Of a stretch of DNA of 64,000 nucleotides, positions 30,201 through 41,227 are shown one piece after another. A model generated the notes under the pieces. It saw only the letters and a list, made by a program, of their open reading frames with translations, was not told the origin of the DNA and searched no databases. Position 1 is the stretch's first letter, and every line of letters begins with the position of its first letter. The stretch is from contig QPMI01000468.1 in NCBI GenBank assembly GCA_004431415.1, forward strand, positions 62,001-126,000, in the 5' to 3' direction. The translations under genes were made by a program, and so were the position numbers. This DNA is from Cyanophora paradoxa (lineage: Eukaryota; Glaucocystophyceae; Cyanophorales; Cyanophoraceae).

Positions 30201-33200
30201 CTCGCTTCCCCCCCCTTCGGGCCCCAGCACCGCCAGGGGGCCGGCCCCCTTGCCCTTCCCCCTCTCCGAGGCGCCGGCCGGCCTCGGCGCCGCGTTCCGC
30301 GCCGTGGCGCTGGAAGCGATCCTGCACGAGCTGAACGGCGCCCTGTGCGGCATCTCGCCCTCTGTCCCGCCCAGCTTCCACCTCCCCGCCCGCCCCGCCA
30401 TCCTCCACGTCCCCCCCGAGGGCCTCGTGCCCCCCGCGCCCCCGGCCCAGCTCCCCCCGCTGGACCCGCATCAGAAGCCGCGCCCCGACGCACCGGAGAC
30501 CCCCGACGAGGCCGAGATCCGGCGGGAGGCGCGCCCTACGCTCCAAAAATAGCTTGCTAGACGGCCGTCCCTCACTTCTTCCCTCAGGTGGGCGCCCTGA
30601 TCCGGGCGGCCTTCGCGATGCTGGTTCCGTGCCTCGCGGAGCTGGTGGAGCGCGGGCGGGCGTCGATCGCGGCGCGGGGGACGCCCCCGCCGGCGGGCGG
30701 GCCGGCGGGGCACCTCTGGGCCCACTTCCGCACCCTCGTTCGGTACCTGTGGTTCATGAAGGTGCGGGGAGAGCTAAGAGCGTAGCCTTCTAAGGAATGA
30801 ACACAGTTCATATGGCATGGCTATCGCATATGTGGCTGACCCTGACTGACTGACTGACTGACGCTGATTCGCGAAGGTGCGGGACAGCCTGACGGCGACG
30901 CTGCGGCGGCGGGCGATCCGGGACGGCGCCCCGGGGCCCAAGGCGACGCCCGAGGAGGCGGCGGAGGAGGAGGAGGAGGAGGAGGCGGGGGCCGGGTCGG
31001 CGGCCGCGTCGACGGCGGGCATCAGGAGGCAGCGGGCGGTGGCGGCGGCGCGCTGGGGCTGCCGCCTCCTCGCCTTCAGCGACCTGGTCCCGGCCGCGAC
31101 GCTCCAGGACGTGTCCCTCTCGCTGCTGGCCGAGCTGGCGCCGGGGCCCGAGGCCGTCGGGCTCCTCGCCGCCCACTTCCCCGACGACGGCGACCTCGTC
31201 GCGGGGCTCAAGCCCAAGTACGCCCGAATCGTGGCCCGCCTCGAGGCGGACCGCGCCGTCGACCTCGAGTGCGCGTCTCTGTCTGTCTGTCTGTCTGTCT
31301 GCTGCTTTTCTTCTTAGGCCGTCCGTAGGCCGCTGCGGAGAGCGCGCGCGAGCATCGGCGTCCGCGAGAGCACCGAGTCGGGTGAGCGTTCGCCCGGGCT
31401 GCGCCTCTTCTTCAGCCGTCGTCGCTCACTCGGCGGCGGGTGCAGTGCGGTTCAGGCGACAGGTGGTGCAGAGGGGCTACTCCGGGGCCTTCGCCCGGCC
31501 GGGTGCGCGGTTCAGCGGTCCCTTCGCCATCCTTCCTTCCTTCTCATCGACTCTGAGCGCTCGCGCCGGGCAGCGGACGTCTCGCGGGAGTACCAGCGCG
31601 ACGACGTGGCGTGGGCGTTCGAGACCAACGGGGACCCCGTGCGCCCCCCGCCCGCCCGCCCGCCAGCCCGGGGCTCGCGCGCCGCGCCGGTCGCCAGTGC
31701 TGAAAGCCCGGCCGCCTCAGGAGTACGCCCAGTTCTTCGGTACCGTCGCCCGCTTTGCGTCCGAGGTACTCGTACCCCTCGGCCGGCTCGCGCGCTCAGA
31801 TCTGAACCGGATCCGATTCGGCTGGCAGGTCCTGCAAGCTAGCCCCGTCAAGATCGCACCCCCGCCGCCCCAGCAGCAGACCCGCTCGGCGTCCATGGCC
31901 GGCTTCGGAAAGCCACCGCCGCACCCGTCGCGCCTGGCGACCTCTTCGCCGCTGCTGCGCATCAGCGCGAGCGACGACGAGGGCCGCCCGCTCCCGAGGA
32001 ACGAGGCGGCGCACCAGCAAAAGGCGGGCGAGGGAGGGCCCTCGGAGGAGGGGCGGCCGACGCTGCTCGGCAAGATCTTCGACTTCTTCTCGGGCGCCAA
32101 GTCCGAAGGGGAGGTGGGCGACGACGACGACGACCGGGCGGCGGCGACGGCCGCGGCCGGCGCGCTGGCCCGCCCCACCCACGAGCAGCAGCTGCACCTC
32201 CAGCAGCACCAGCAGCCGGCGCCGGTCTCGCCCGGGCCGGGCGCGGGCGCCCACGCGCGGCACGAGTTTATCCTCTCGGACGACGACCACAGGGACCAGC
32301 ACCACCGCGCGGCCCCCGCCCCAGCTCCCGCCCCCTCCCCCGCCCCCGCCCCCGCCCCGCCCGCCCGCGAGCGGAGCCCGGCCCGCATATCCCTCGATGC
32401 GAGCCCCGGCCGCGCGAGCCCTGCCTCGGGGGAGGAAGGGGAGTGGCGGCCGCAGCGGGCGCCGCTGAGCGCGCCGCCGACGCTGCCGCGCTTCCTCGCG
32501 CGCTCCATGGGCGACTCGCCCTCGCGCCGGGGCTCCATGTCGGACGCCGAAGTCCAGTCTCGGCGGGGGCCGGCCCCCTGGCCCATGCCCGAGCAGGCGC
32601 AGGCGCAGGCGCCCAGCCCGGGGAGGCCGGTGCGTTGCCCCCTCCGACGCCTACGCCTACGCCTACGCATAAGCCTTCTGTGATGGCAGGGGGCCGCCGC
32701 CGCCGCCGGGGGGCCGAGCGGCGAGGCCAGGGCCTCTGCGTTCCGGGATGGCGGCGGCATAGGCGGGGGCGTCTCGATGCGGGCCATCCAGCCCCCAGAG
32801 CCCAGGAGGGCGACCGGTGCGCGCCCCCTCCCACCCCCTTTCGCTCCCAGCAGCTACCTGAGCGGGGTCCGGCAGTTGCCGGCTCGACGTCGGATTCGGG
32901 CGTCCCAGCGCAGGGCGCGCCCGGCGCGTCGGCCGCGGACAAGAAGCGCGAGCTGCAGCGCCTGGCCTCTATGCTCCGCGAGAAGAAGTCGCAGCTCGAG
33001 CGGCAGCGGGTGCGCGCGCCGGCCTGACCCCTTGAGCTCGAGCTCTGCGACGCCGCCGCTGGTCACTCACTCACGCTCGCCTCTCCTTCCTTTCTCTCTT
33101 TCAAATGCAGTCCGGCCCGGAGCGATCCGTCGCCCCGCCAGGTGTGTGTGGCCCGAGCGGCCCCGCCGGCCGCCCCCTCCCGCCTCCTAAGCTTTCGAAT

Positions 33201-33897
33201 CATGAGCTTCTGAGCTTTTTGACCGAGCTCGCCCCCGCCTCCTCAGCCGCCCGCTACATCGCCAGCGTCCGCAAGGTCCGACGCGGCCGCCCCGGGGCCC
33301 TCGTCCCCGCCCTCGCCCTCGCCCTCACCCTTAGCCTCAGGAAGCGGAGCCGGAGCTCGACGACGCGGTGGGGTCCCTGCGGCTGCTGGGCGAGAGCGGG
33401 GGCGGGGGGCCGGGGCCCGGGCAGGAGGCGGCCCAGGAGCCCAGCAACGAGGCCGTGCGCCAGCTGCTGGGCCTGAGCCCGTCCTCCTCGTCGGCCGCCG
33501 GGGCGCAGGCTGCCGGCGGCGGCGGCTTCCAGACCGGTGCGCGCCATCTGAGCCTTCTGATCCGCCTGAGCCGTCTGAGCCGCCTGATCTGAGCCCGGGC
33601 TTGCGCCCGCAGACTCGGGCTCCGAGGGCTCGGCGAGGTTCTCGCGGCGCAGCCTCGAGGACCGCATACATTCCCTGAGGCGCGCGATCCAAGACACGCA
33701 CCTGGACTCGCAGGCGGCGCTGTACCCAAACGGTGCCGCGCTTTTGCCCTCACGCGAGCCTTGGGCGATGCCGGCGGCGGCTGCATGCTGATTGTGGTCG
33801 GCCTCTTCGCAGTGAGGGCCCCCTCAGCTTGACACCGTCTCAAGCTGAGGGGGACGACAACAGCGCGTCGGAAGGTGCGCCTCGCGCCTCGCGCCTC

Positions 33898-33934
<37 letters not shown>

Positions 33935-36900
33935 AGGGGGGGGGGGGGGGGGGGGGAATGAGCTCCGTCGTCGTTGACTCTGGTACCTTGCTCAGGTGAC
34001 CCGCCGACGCCGAGGCTGCTGAGACCGAGGGCGGTCCTGGCCGAGCGGGCGGAGGGGCACCATCCGCAGCCTCCCGTCATGGGCGCCCCGGGGCTCCAGA
34101 TCCGAGGCCCGCGGGACGCGCCCGTGACGCTCCTGCGGCCGGCGAGGGACGCGCCCGAGGCGCGGCCGGCGGCGCTGGCGCCGGTCCAGGTCCCGCAGCT
34201 CCAGGCGCAGCTGCAGTGGGACCCGGCGGTCGACCGGCCTGCACTGCTCCGGTCCGACGCTCCGCTCGGCGGCGCCGGCGGCGCCGGCGGTGGGAGGCCG
34301 GCGCAGGTGCCGGCCGCCGAGCTCGTGCGGGCGATGCAGCAGGCCGCCGCCGCGGCGCCGCCGAGCATGCTGCGGCCCTCGGCGGCGAACCTGCCGCCCG
34401 CCCCTTTCTCCGACTTCGCACTGGACCCGAGGCGCCTCGCTGACGCCTCCGAAGAGGAGGAGGTCGAGGCGGGGGTCGTCCCTCCCTCCGCTGCCGCCCA
34501 GCACGCGGCAGCGGCGGCGGCGGCGGAGGCGGGGGCCAAGCCCGCGCGGGCGGCCCCAGCGCCGCCGCAAGCGCGCCTCCAGGAGCGCGCTGACGGCGCT
34601 GGCGAGGAGCCACCTGCTGCTGCCCGCCGCCTCCGAGGCCACGCCGGCCCCACGCCCAAGCAGCAGCCGCGGGAGAGGCCGGCCGGCGAGCCGCGCCCGA
34701 CGGACGAGCCGCCGCCGCGGCTGCAGACCCCCAGCGTCTCACCGCTGCCTTCGAGGCGGAGGCGCCCCGGCGCCGGCGCCGGTGGGCGAGGCCCCGCGCC
34801 CGCCGGCGTCCCCGGCGGCCCGCGGCGCGCCCGAGCAAGAGGAGGACGAGCGGGCCGCCGAGGATCGCCACAGTCATCGGCAGCAGCAGCAGCAGCAAGA
34901 AGAAAGTGAAGAAGAAGAGGGGGAGGGGCGTTTCCGAGGGGCGCACGCGCCGGGGGGCGTGGACCTCGCGGGGCACCTCTCGGACCTGAAGGGCCTCCAG
35001 CGGGAGCAGATCCGCCTCCTCCAGCTCCAGCTCGAGCTCGCCGCGGGGCGCGCGGCGGCCCCGGCCCCGGCGTCGGCGTCGGCGCCGGCCGCTCCGCCGG
35101 CCCCGCGCGAGCCGGCGCCTCGGGAGGAGGCGGGGGGCAAGAAGCAGCGGCAGCACCCGGCCCCCATCGCCGCCGTCCTCGGTGCGTGCGGCCGCCCCGC
35201 TCCTCCGCTCACCGCCGCGCCGCTCCTCCCTTTCCCCCGCCCGCGGCTGTCGCCCGCTGAAGGCGCTGGCTCTTGATAGCCTGCTCGACCGCCACACCTA
35301 AGCCGCCTTAGGCTATCTCTCCTCCCTCCCCTCCGCCTCCGCCTCCGCCTCCCCGGCCGTCGCCCTCTGAGAGCAGGCATTCGGTTCGGCCGCAGACGCG
35401 GCCCGCGAGCGCTGGAAGCGGATCGCGAGGGACGGCGAGCGGGGGCCCCCGGAGGAGGAGCCGGAGCCGGAGGGTCCGGCGAGCGATGCGCGGGAGTGCG
35501 AGCCGCCGCTTCTCCTCCTCCCGCTGGAGGAGCTGGTCCAGCAGCAGCACCAGCCCCAGCCCGCGGCGGAACCGCCGCCGCCCCCGCCTCCGCCGCCTCC
35601 GGGCGCCGGCGCCGCATTCCTCCAGCTGCGCGACCTGCACCTCGCCGGCGGTGCGGAGGGGGAAGAGGTCGGCGCCGTGGCCTCCGCGCCCCTCGACGCC
35701 GCCGCGGCGCTGGCGGTGCCCCCGGCGCTGGCCGCCATGCCCCTACAGCACTTCCCCGTGCGCTCGTTCGCCCCTTCCTTGTTTGAGCGGCCGCCCGCTG
35801 ATCACCGAAGATCAGGAAGCAAGAACGCAAGGGGGCGACGGCCGGTTCTCCTTGGAGGAGGGGGCCGCGTTCCCCCCGCCGGAGCAGCTGCTGCCGCTCC
35901 GGCAGCAGGCGGCCTACCTCGACGTCGAGCAGCGGTGCGCCCCGGGCTTTCCCCCCGCCTTGAGCTTAATCTTTTCTTGAGCTCTCAAGCTTTTCATGAG
36001 CCTTGACGATTTTCGTGAGCTTTCAAGCATTTCTTAGGCTTTGAGCTTTTCTTAAGCTTTCATGCTTAAGCTCGAGCCATCCGCCTCGAGTTGTAGCTTA
36101 CGGCGGGTGCGCTCGCCGGGGCGCGGGCGCAGGTTCGAGACGTGGCGGGTGCACCAGCGGCTGCAGCGGCAGCAGGACGACAAGCAGTCGGTCGTCAGGG
36201 CGCTCGCCGGTGCGCCCGCCGCCCCGTTTCGCGCACATCTGGCGGCCTGCAGCAGTATTCTGCGATCTGCGAGTTATGCACCCTGCGTCTCCTTCTCTTC
36301 TTAGGCCTTTTTCTTATCAAACCCCTCGCCTCTGCGCCCCCTCCTTCTCTTCTGAGCCGCCCCCCCCCCCCCCCCCCCCCCCCCCTCCCTCAGACATGGA
36401 CGCGCGGCTGCGGGAGATCGAGCGCATGTCCGACGCCGTCGACGGCTCCCTCGCCGAGATGCGCTCCCGCCCGACGGGCCCAGCATTCCTCCTGGAGCCG
36501 GCCGGGGCCAAGAAGAAGGGCGAGGGGGCAGAGCTGGCCCCGGTTCGCTGATCCCTTTCTTCTCCCTTACTTTCCTCCATGTGACAGGGGCACAGGCGGC
36601 CGCGGCGGAGGCGTGCGATGAGAAGGTGCGGGCCGCGCGGGAGCTGCTCCAGCAGGTCGAGCAGGAGGTCGAGGCGAAGCAGCAGCAGCAGAGGAGGCGG
36701 CCGAGGGCGCGCGCGGGGGCCCTGAGGGCCAGCCGCGACTCGGCCCCGCGAGCCTCGGCAGAGGGGCAGGGCCAGGGGCGGCAGCAGAGGGGGCGGTCGC
36801 CCGCCGAAAAAGACCCGGAGGCCCGCGCGCGCAGCAGCGGGGAGGAGCGCCCGGCGGTTCCGCCCGGCCCGCCAGAGGGCGCGGCGCCGCACGCGCACTC

Positions 36901-37079
36901 GAAGCCGAGGCGGTCGTCGGATGCCGTCCTGTACGCCCGGTGAGCCCCCCGCATCCCTCAAGCTTGCTGTGCCCTTGCTCATGAGCGTCTTCTTCAAATC
37001 TAAATTCCGGTGGGTGCGCAGGCTGAAGCAGGCCCTGGCCACGGCTGCCGAGGTCCTTTCTGTGCCGGAGAAAGCGTGA
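26001..37079 (+). CDS. CPLANE1: CPLANE1 orthologue (ciliogenesis and planar polarity effector 1, JBTS17-type)
   Basis: A giant multi-exon gene matching CPLANE1 in order and size class (about 3,200 residues in human). N-terminal beta-propeller: NRKPWGRL (26037), then FLLVDPDRVSEL after splicing, FAGALETGELLLWNRRQDNV (26397-26456), VVISDDGKDVLLLG (26755), QWDCDGSTLAVVVN (27489) and SLWVSDLCW (27700). It is followed by a long alpha-solenoid (about 28240-31280; for example HLWAHFRTLVRYLWFMKVR at 30710) and a disordered Pro/Ser/Gln-rich C-terminal half with short helices (MDARLREIERMSD at 36396; final exon ends VLSVPEKA, TGA 37077-37079). In animals CPLANE1 acts with FUZ, INTU and WDPCP at the basal body to recruit intraflagellar-transport proteins. 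Introns are mostly 40-150 bp; one carries a perfect inverted repeat. Exon limits in the disordered part are uncertain, and two genes cannot be strictly excluded. Confidence 0.8.
26616..26716 (+). repeat. Perfect 26-bp inverted repeat (hairpin) in a CPLANE1 intron
   Basis: The left arm 26616-26641 (starts CGAGATTTTAGGTG) is exactly complementary to the right arm 26691-26716, with a 49-base loop. It lies inside the intron between the second and third propeller exons. Candidate miniature inverted-repeat element or hairpin RNA precursor. Confidence 0.95.
27226..27255 (+). repeat. CAG repeat encoding ten glutamines
   Basis: Ten uninterrupted CAG codons within the CPLANE1 propeller region, preceded by imperfect CAG/GCG units. 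Confidence 0.95.
30838..30866 (+). repeat. CTGA microsatellite at an intron branch region
   Basis: Five or six CTGAC/CTGACTGA units stand immediately upstream of the acceptor ...CGCGAAG in a CPLANE1 intron. CTGAC is the apparent branch motif of introns in this window. Confidence 0.8.
33936..33956 (+). repeat. Poly-G run (21 G) next to GGC repeat
   Basis: An uninterrupted run of 21 G after a (GGC)n tract in a CPLANE1 intron; a likely quadruplex former and assembly-sensitive site. Confidence 0.95.
35965..36075 (+). repeat. Intronic degenerate AAGCTTT-type repeats
   Basis: Variants of GAGCTTTTCTTAAGC repeat about eight times in this CPLANE1 intron, the same AAGCTT-based theme as in introns at 23372-23789 and 53402-53558. 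Confidence 0.7.
36360..36385 (+). repeat. Poly-C run (26 C) before a splice acceptor
   Basis: 26 consecutive C form the polypyrimidine tract of the acceptor CCCTCAG at about 36386-36393, right before the exon starting DMDARLRE. Confidence 0.95.
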
Positions 37080-37427
37080 GGGAGGAGAGTGGGAATCGGG
37101 GACCGCGCTAGTTTTCATAGTGTAGCCGCAGCTTGACAGATTTGGATTTACCTTCCAAGCGAATTTGAAGCCGTAGGGATATTTTCCATGCAATACGTTT
37201 AAGAACACAAGTACACTGCACAGAGACTCGGAGATCTAGAGAGCATTGCACGCTAAATTAGACGTCGACGGGCCACGATATCGATGCCGCAGTGCCATGA
37301 TGCGACTGAATCGCTTCGCCGAGTCGAGACCGCCGGATGCGGAGCCTAGAGTCCATGGCCAGACGTCGACTCTAGGGCCGGTCACCGGGTACCAGTAGGG
37401 CCCGGGGTTGCCGCTTACACTCAGCCT

Positions 37428-37556
37428 GGCAGTGACTTACAAACGACTTACGTAATTATAAGTGACTTCCGAAGTTCACTTGCACTCTACTTCCGGAAGT
37501 TCCACTTACGGCCCCCAAAAACCGACTTACGGCCGTAATTATAAGTCGTAAGTCGC
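37428..37556. repeat. Inverted repeats based on GACTTACG
   Basis: CGACTTAC and GTAAGTCG occur several times in both orientations; the last pair (about 37520-37555) forms a short hairpin around GGCCGTAATTATAA. A non-autonomous transposon remnant is possible. Confidence 0.6.
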
Positions 37557-38181
37557 CCTAATTCGGACCCAAAACGATCTAGAAACACTGTAACGGCGTG
37601 TTTCTCGAGCTCGCTCGTTCGGGTTCAGGGCCCGGGGTAAAGTTCTCAAGTACCGTAGTACCGTACAAGTTCTCAAGGATCGGGTTCAGGATCGTTCTCA
37701 CTGAGTCAAGCACCGTGGCACCGAGTCCGAAATATTTTGCAAAATTTTGGGTCCCGTTTTGGCTGACTAAAATTTCTACAACCCTGGCCGGCACCGGCCC
37801 GGCGGATCGACGCCTGTTCGAGAGCGTTTTCGTGCGCAAAAAAGAAAACGCTCCGGATCCGGATTTGAAAAAGATAACGTTCCGGATCTAACAGTAGTAC
37901 AATGAACTATAGTACCTTTTCACCACAGTACCAGGCCAGGCTGGGAAATTGCAACTCTGCGGACGCCGCTTACCTTTTGCTGCCAAATTTTTCATTTGGG
38001 ACCTGCGAACTACGGCTGGTCTGAGCCTGGAGAAGCGAAAAAATGCCACTGGAAACCGTGCCGAATGGTGTATTTGTCTCTTTCATTTATTGAGTAGAAG
38101 AAAAACAAGCGTATCCAGCCCGCGTAGTACTGTGGTTTGGTGTACCCATGGGACCCTTTCGCTGGCGGAAAACGCCAATCG

Positions 38182-38352
38182 TTTACTACAGCGAGTCGAG
38201 TCAAAAAGCTTCAGTCTGAAACTCGGGCGATTTCGTGATTGATCAATTTAAATCAAATAGGTTGGGTACGTAATAATTGCTTACTACGGCGAGTCGAGTC
38301 AAAAAGTCCCAGTCGGAAACTCGAGCGATTTCGTGATTGGTCAATTTAAATC
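38182..38352 (+). repeat. Direct repeat, two ~73-bp copies
   Basis: Copies at 38182-38254 and 38281-38352 (starting TTACTAC, ending TCAATTTAAATC) differ at about ten positions. The spacing is 99 bp. Confidence 0.9.
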
Positions 38353-39149
38353 CATGGACTTATATATATATATATAGCTCACAGCTCGTTTTTTTTTAAC
38401 CGGTCGACCCAAGTTCACCCAACACGGCTGAAAACCGGTTAAAATGAAATCGCTCTTCGGCTACATGGGTTGGCTGGGAACGCGGGCTAGCCCGGCTAGC
38501 ACTTATCTACCCGGAAGCTTGCCGGCTATACGCTGACATTGGCGCACTAGCCGGCTCGAAGCGGGTGAAAAGTTATCGCGATCGCCGGCTGCCCTAGGCC
38601 TTGCCCATACGTATACAACGGGCATGTCGAGTCGATTGGGCCGGGAAAACAAAACGAGCTGTGCTGTACGGTCTGTACCCAGCTAGCAAGCGGGGGGGGT
38701 GCGGGGGGGGCGGAGCCCCCCCTGCTTGTGAAAAAGTGATGTGAGCTTTTGCCAAGTTGCCAAGTCGGAAACTTGGAGCCGTGGAAGACTGAAGGCGTGG
38801 AGCCTCGAAGCCAGCAGTCGGAGCCCTCGGAGGCTGCCGCAGTGCATGCCATATGCATGATGCCCGTGGCGCCGTTGCGCCGGCGCAAGCGGCGCCCGGG
38901 CAATTTGGCCGCATTAATCTTCCCCCCCGACCACCCCCGCGTCGCCTCGGCGCGCGCCGCCGCCGACGCTGCCGCCGGGTCCTCGCCGTACCCCTCGAGC
39001 TCCCCCAAGGCCGCCCGCAGCCCGCCGCCGTCTCTCCTTTAAATTTTGCATTGCGGGCGGGCATGCTCCGGCGCAGCGCTAGCTATAGCGGCGCTCCGCG
39101 AATCCCCAGACCCCGGCTACCGTTAGTAGACGACTCTTTGACGACGACG

Positions 39150-39260
39150 ACGCTAGCGGAGCCCGGCGCTTGCTAGCTATACAGCTAGCGCTGCAGCTAG
39201 CTATATAGCTAGCAAGCGCGCTCGAGCTTATGATGATCATTCTATGCATATGGGGACTCT
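39150..39260. other. Second cluster of six-base palindromes
   Basis: GCTAGC occurs five times; TAGCTA, AGCGCT, CTGCAG, TATATA, GCGCGC, CTCGAG, TGATCA, ATGCAT and CATATG also occur within about 110 bp. Confidence 0.75.
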
Positions 39261-39887
39261 GGGGAGGCCCGGCCTACCTACAGGCGGCTAGGCGAGCGAG
39301 CGTGCGCGACTAGTACTCTGCGCGAGCGATGTAATTTAATTTGGAAGCTTGAAGGCTGGAACGCGGCCGCTCGCGCCGGAAATCGAGCTCCGGCGCGGGG
39401 CGCCGCTGTATATAGCTAGAGGCCTAGGCCTAAAAGCTTGATCTTAAAAGCCCCGGCCCCGGCCAGGCCTGCACATACGCATGCGGCTGTGCGCTAGCCG
39501 CTGAGCCTGTGCGCTAGCATGCGGGCTGATGTGCGCGCTGGTATGGGTTCTTTGAAATTCAGGGTCCGTCGGTGCGGTCTGCTAGCTGCCCAGCCGATCG
39601 CACCGGTCTAAGAGGGGCCCAGCCGATCGCACCGGTCGGGGGATAAACTTTCACGCCACCGTACGGGTACGTATACATTACGTCGAGCTTGAGGCCGCGT
39701 AGGCGTCGACGCAGTCACCGTCCTCCATCCCGAGCGAAGAAGCGGTTTGGCCTTCTTCAAGAGCCTGCGAGAAGGAAGATCAGATAAATGCCTTGGAAGA
39801 GCGCGGCAAGCGCCGAGTTCCTGAAGAACAGCGGTTTTAAAAGGGCCTCGGTAGCATTGTAATTCAGTGAAAATCGATTTATGATAC

Positions 39888-40849
39888 CTATTCGATGTCG
39901 AGCCGCGGGCATAAACGGCGATGGGCTAGATGCCGACGACGAACCAAGCCATCAAAAGTCAATTTGACAGACGAAGGGCTCACGCCGCGTTTCCTTGCGT
40001 ATGCCGCTCGGAGCTTCTCGAGCAACCGGTCGGTCTGGGCGCGGCGCCGGCGTGCGATAAGCTTTTCAAACAGACAAGAGTTAAAGAATGACGGAGCGCA
40101 CTGTCTTGACCTTGAAAGGCATCTCGCCGCTACTGTCCTTGACCTGCACACGTCGAACGCGGTCAGCGTGCGCACTACGACCGCGGAGGACAACCCCAGA
40201 GGACCTTGATTGTGACTCTTGGCACGTCCCGTTCGTTGTCGCTGTCGCGCGCGTCGTCGCCGTCGAGTACGATGCAAGCGTCGGTCGCCGGCGTGGGCTC
40301 CTTCGGCGGCTGCCGCGGACGGCTGGCTCCGGCGCCATCCTGATCGAAAGACGCGACACGCGCTTTCAATCTCGAGAGCAAGCTGTCCTGTACTTCAGCT
40401 TTCTCGACTCTGCGCTTCCTTCCCCGTTTGGACGGTGTTCCAGGACTGGCGCTGGCTGCGCTCGGGCTGCTGACGAGGCCACCGGGGCTGCTGGCGCCTT
40501 GCCGCTTAGCCCTGGAGCGGGTGGTCACGCCGGGCGAGGATGAGGCTGCCGCACGCGCATCCACCGGCGCTGGCTCGCTGCACGTTGCCTGCGGCTGAGG
40601 CCGCGGCCGCGGGGCTGCGGCCGGCTTCTTGGTGGCCACTGACGGCTCCTCGTCGCTGCTGGAATCGTACTTCTTCTGCGCGATACTTCAGCGTGCGTGA
40701 GCGTACGCGCGAGGTAATGGTCCACGCACGGGCATCGGTCGCCGCGAGCCGCTGTTGTCATCGTCATCGCTGTCGGAGTCCTCGGGCGGCTTCCGCAGTG
40801 AGGCAAGCTTCTCAAGCTTCGAGCGGGCGACCGACAACGCCGCTGACAT
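39888..40849 (-). CDS. Rad60/NIP45-like protein with C-terminal SUMO-like domain
   Basis: Read on the minus strand: an N-terminal helix with acidic Ser/Asp run (ATG 40849: SAALSVARSKLEKLASLRK, EDSDSDDDDNSG), a Ser/Pro/Lys-rich disordered middle with basic clusters (TTRSRAKRQG, KRGRKRR), then a ubiquitin/SUMO-like fold. That fold reads VTIK joined across an intron (about 40212-40152) to VKDSSGEMPFKVK, LLEKLRAAYARKRGVSPSSV, KLTFDG and PRLDIE. Its pattern I-x-K-x-x-D-x-x-G, FKVK, L-x-K-L-x-x-A-Y, G, FDG, P-x-x-LDIE is that of Rad60-SLD domains, found in SUMO-pathway genome-stability proteins (Rad60, Esc2, NIP45). The domain seems to stop a few residues early. The start is uncertain: coding-like sequence continues upstream (40870-41248) and may hold further exons. 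Head-to-head with TMEM138. Confidence 0.65.
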
Positions 40850-41227
40850 GTCAGGCTGCTGGAGCGGGCTACTCTGGCGACGCGCTGAGGGCTAATCCGG
40901 CGTGTGCAGCTTCCAGCTGACGATTTGGACGAATTCGAAGGCTCTGGCGTGCGGGCGAAAGGGCTGCGAAGTTCGAACTTGACTGTTTTGACACGGGTCC
41001 GGGGTACAAATGCTCTGCCCGGGTACACGTCTCACGCCGCTGCTTCCCGACCTCTGCCCGCAGCCTAGCAACGTTGACACTGCACATTTCCACCGCCTAG
41101 CAGGCGCTGTTTCGCGGACCAGCCCTACGGACAGCTCCGAATTCAAATCGAGGCGCGCCCACAGCTGAGCAGCAGCGGGCCGATACCTGCTTTCCACAGC
41201 ATCGGCCTTGCTGCGCCGTAGGAGCTC

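Larger units (their letters stand above)
37080..39887. other. AT-richer intergenic region with repeats
   Basis: 2.8 kb between CPLANE1 and the Rad60-like gene. It contains ACTTACG-type inverted repeats (37420-37560), a long direct repeat (38182-38352), a TA microsatellite (38360-38380), an AGCTAGC palindrome field (39150-39260) and an unexplained minus-strand frame around 39010-38930 (GELEGYGEDPAAA) that could be an exon remnant. No complete gene is supported. Confidence 0.6.

Noticed and set aside
37598-37891. Plus-strand 97-codon frame
   Set aside because: It lies in AT-richer repeat DNA, and a frame of similar size is open on the other strand. No family resemblance and no splice context.
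38547-39064. Two minus-strand frames of about 150 codons
   Set aside because: Only a short part (GELEGYGEDPAAASAA) looks protein-like; the rest is low-complexity and the frames overlap each other. Kept only as a possible exon remnant.
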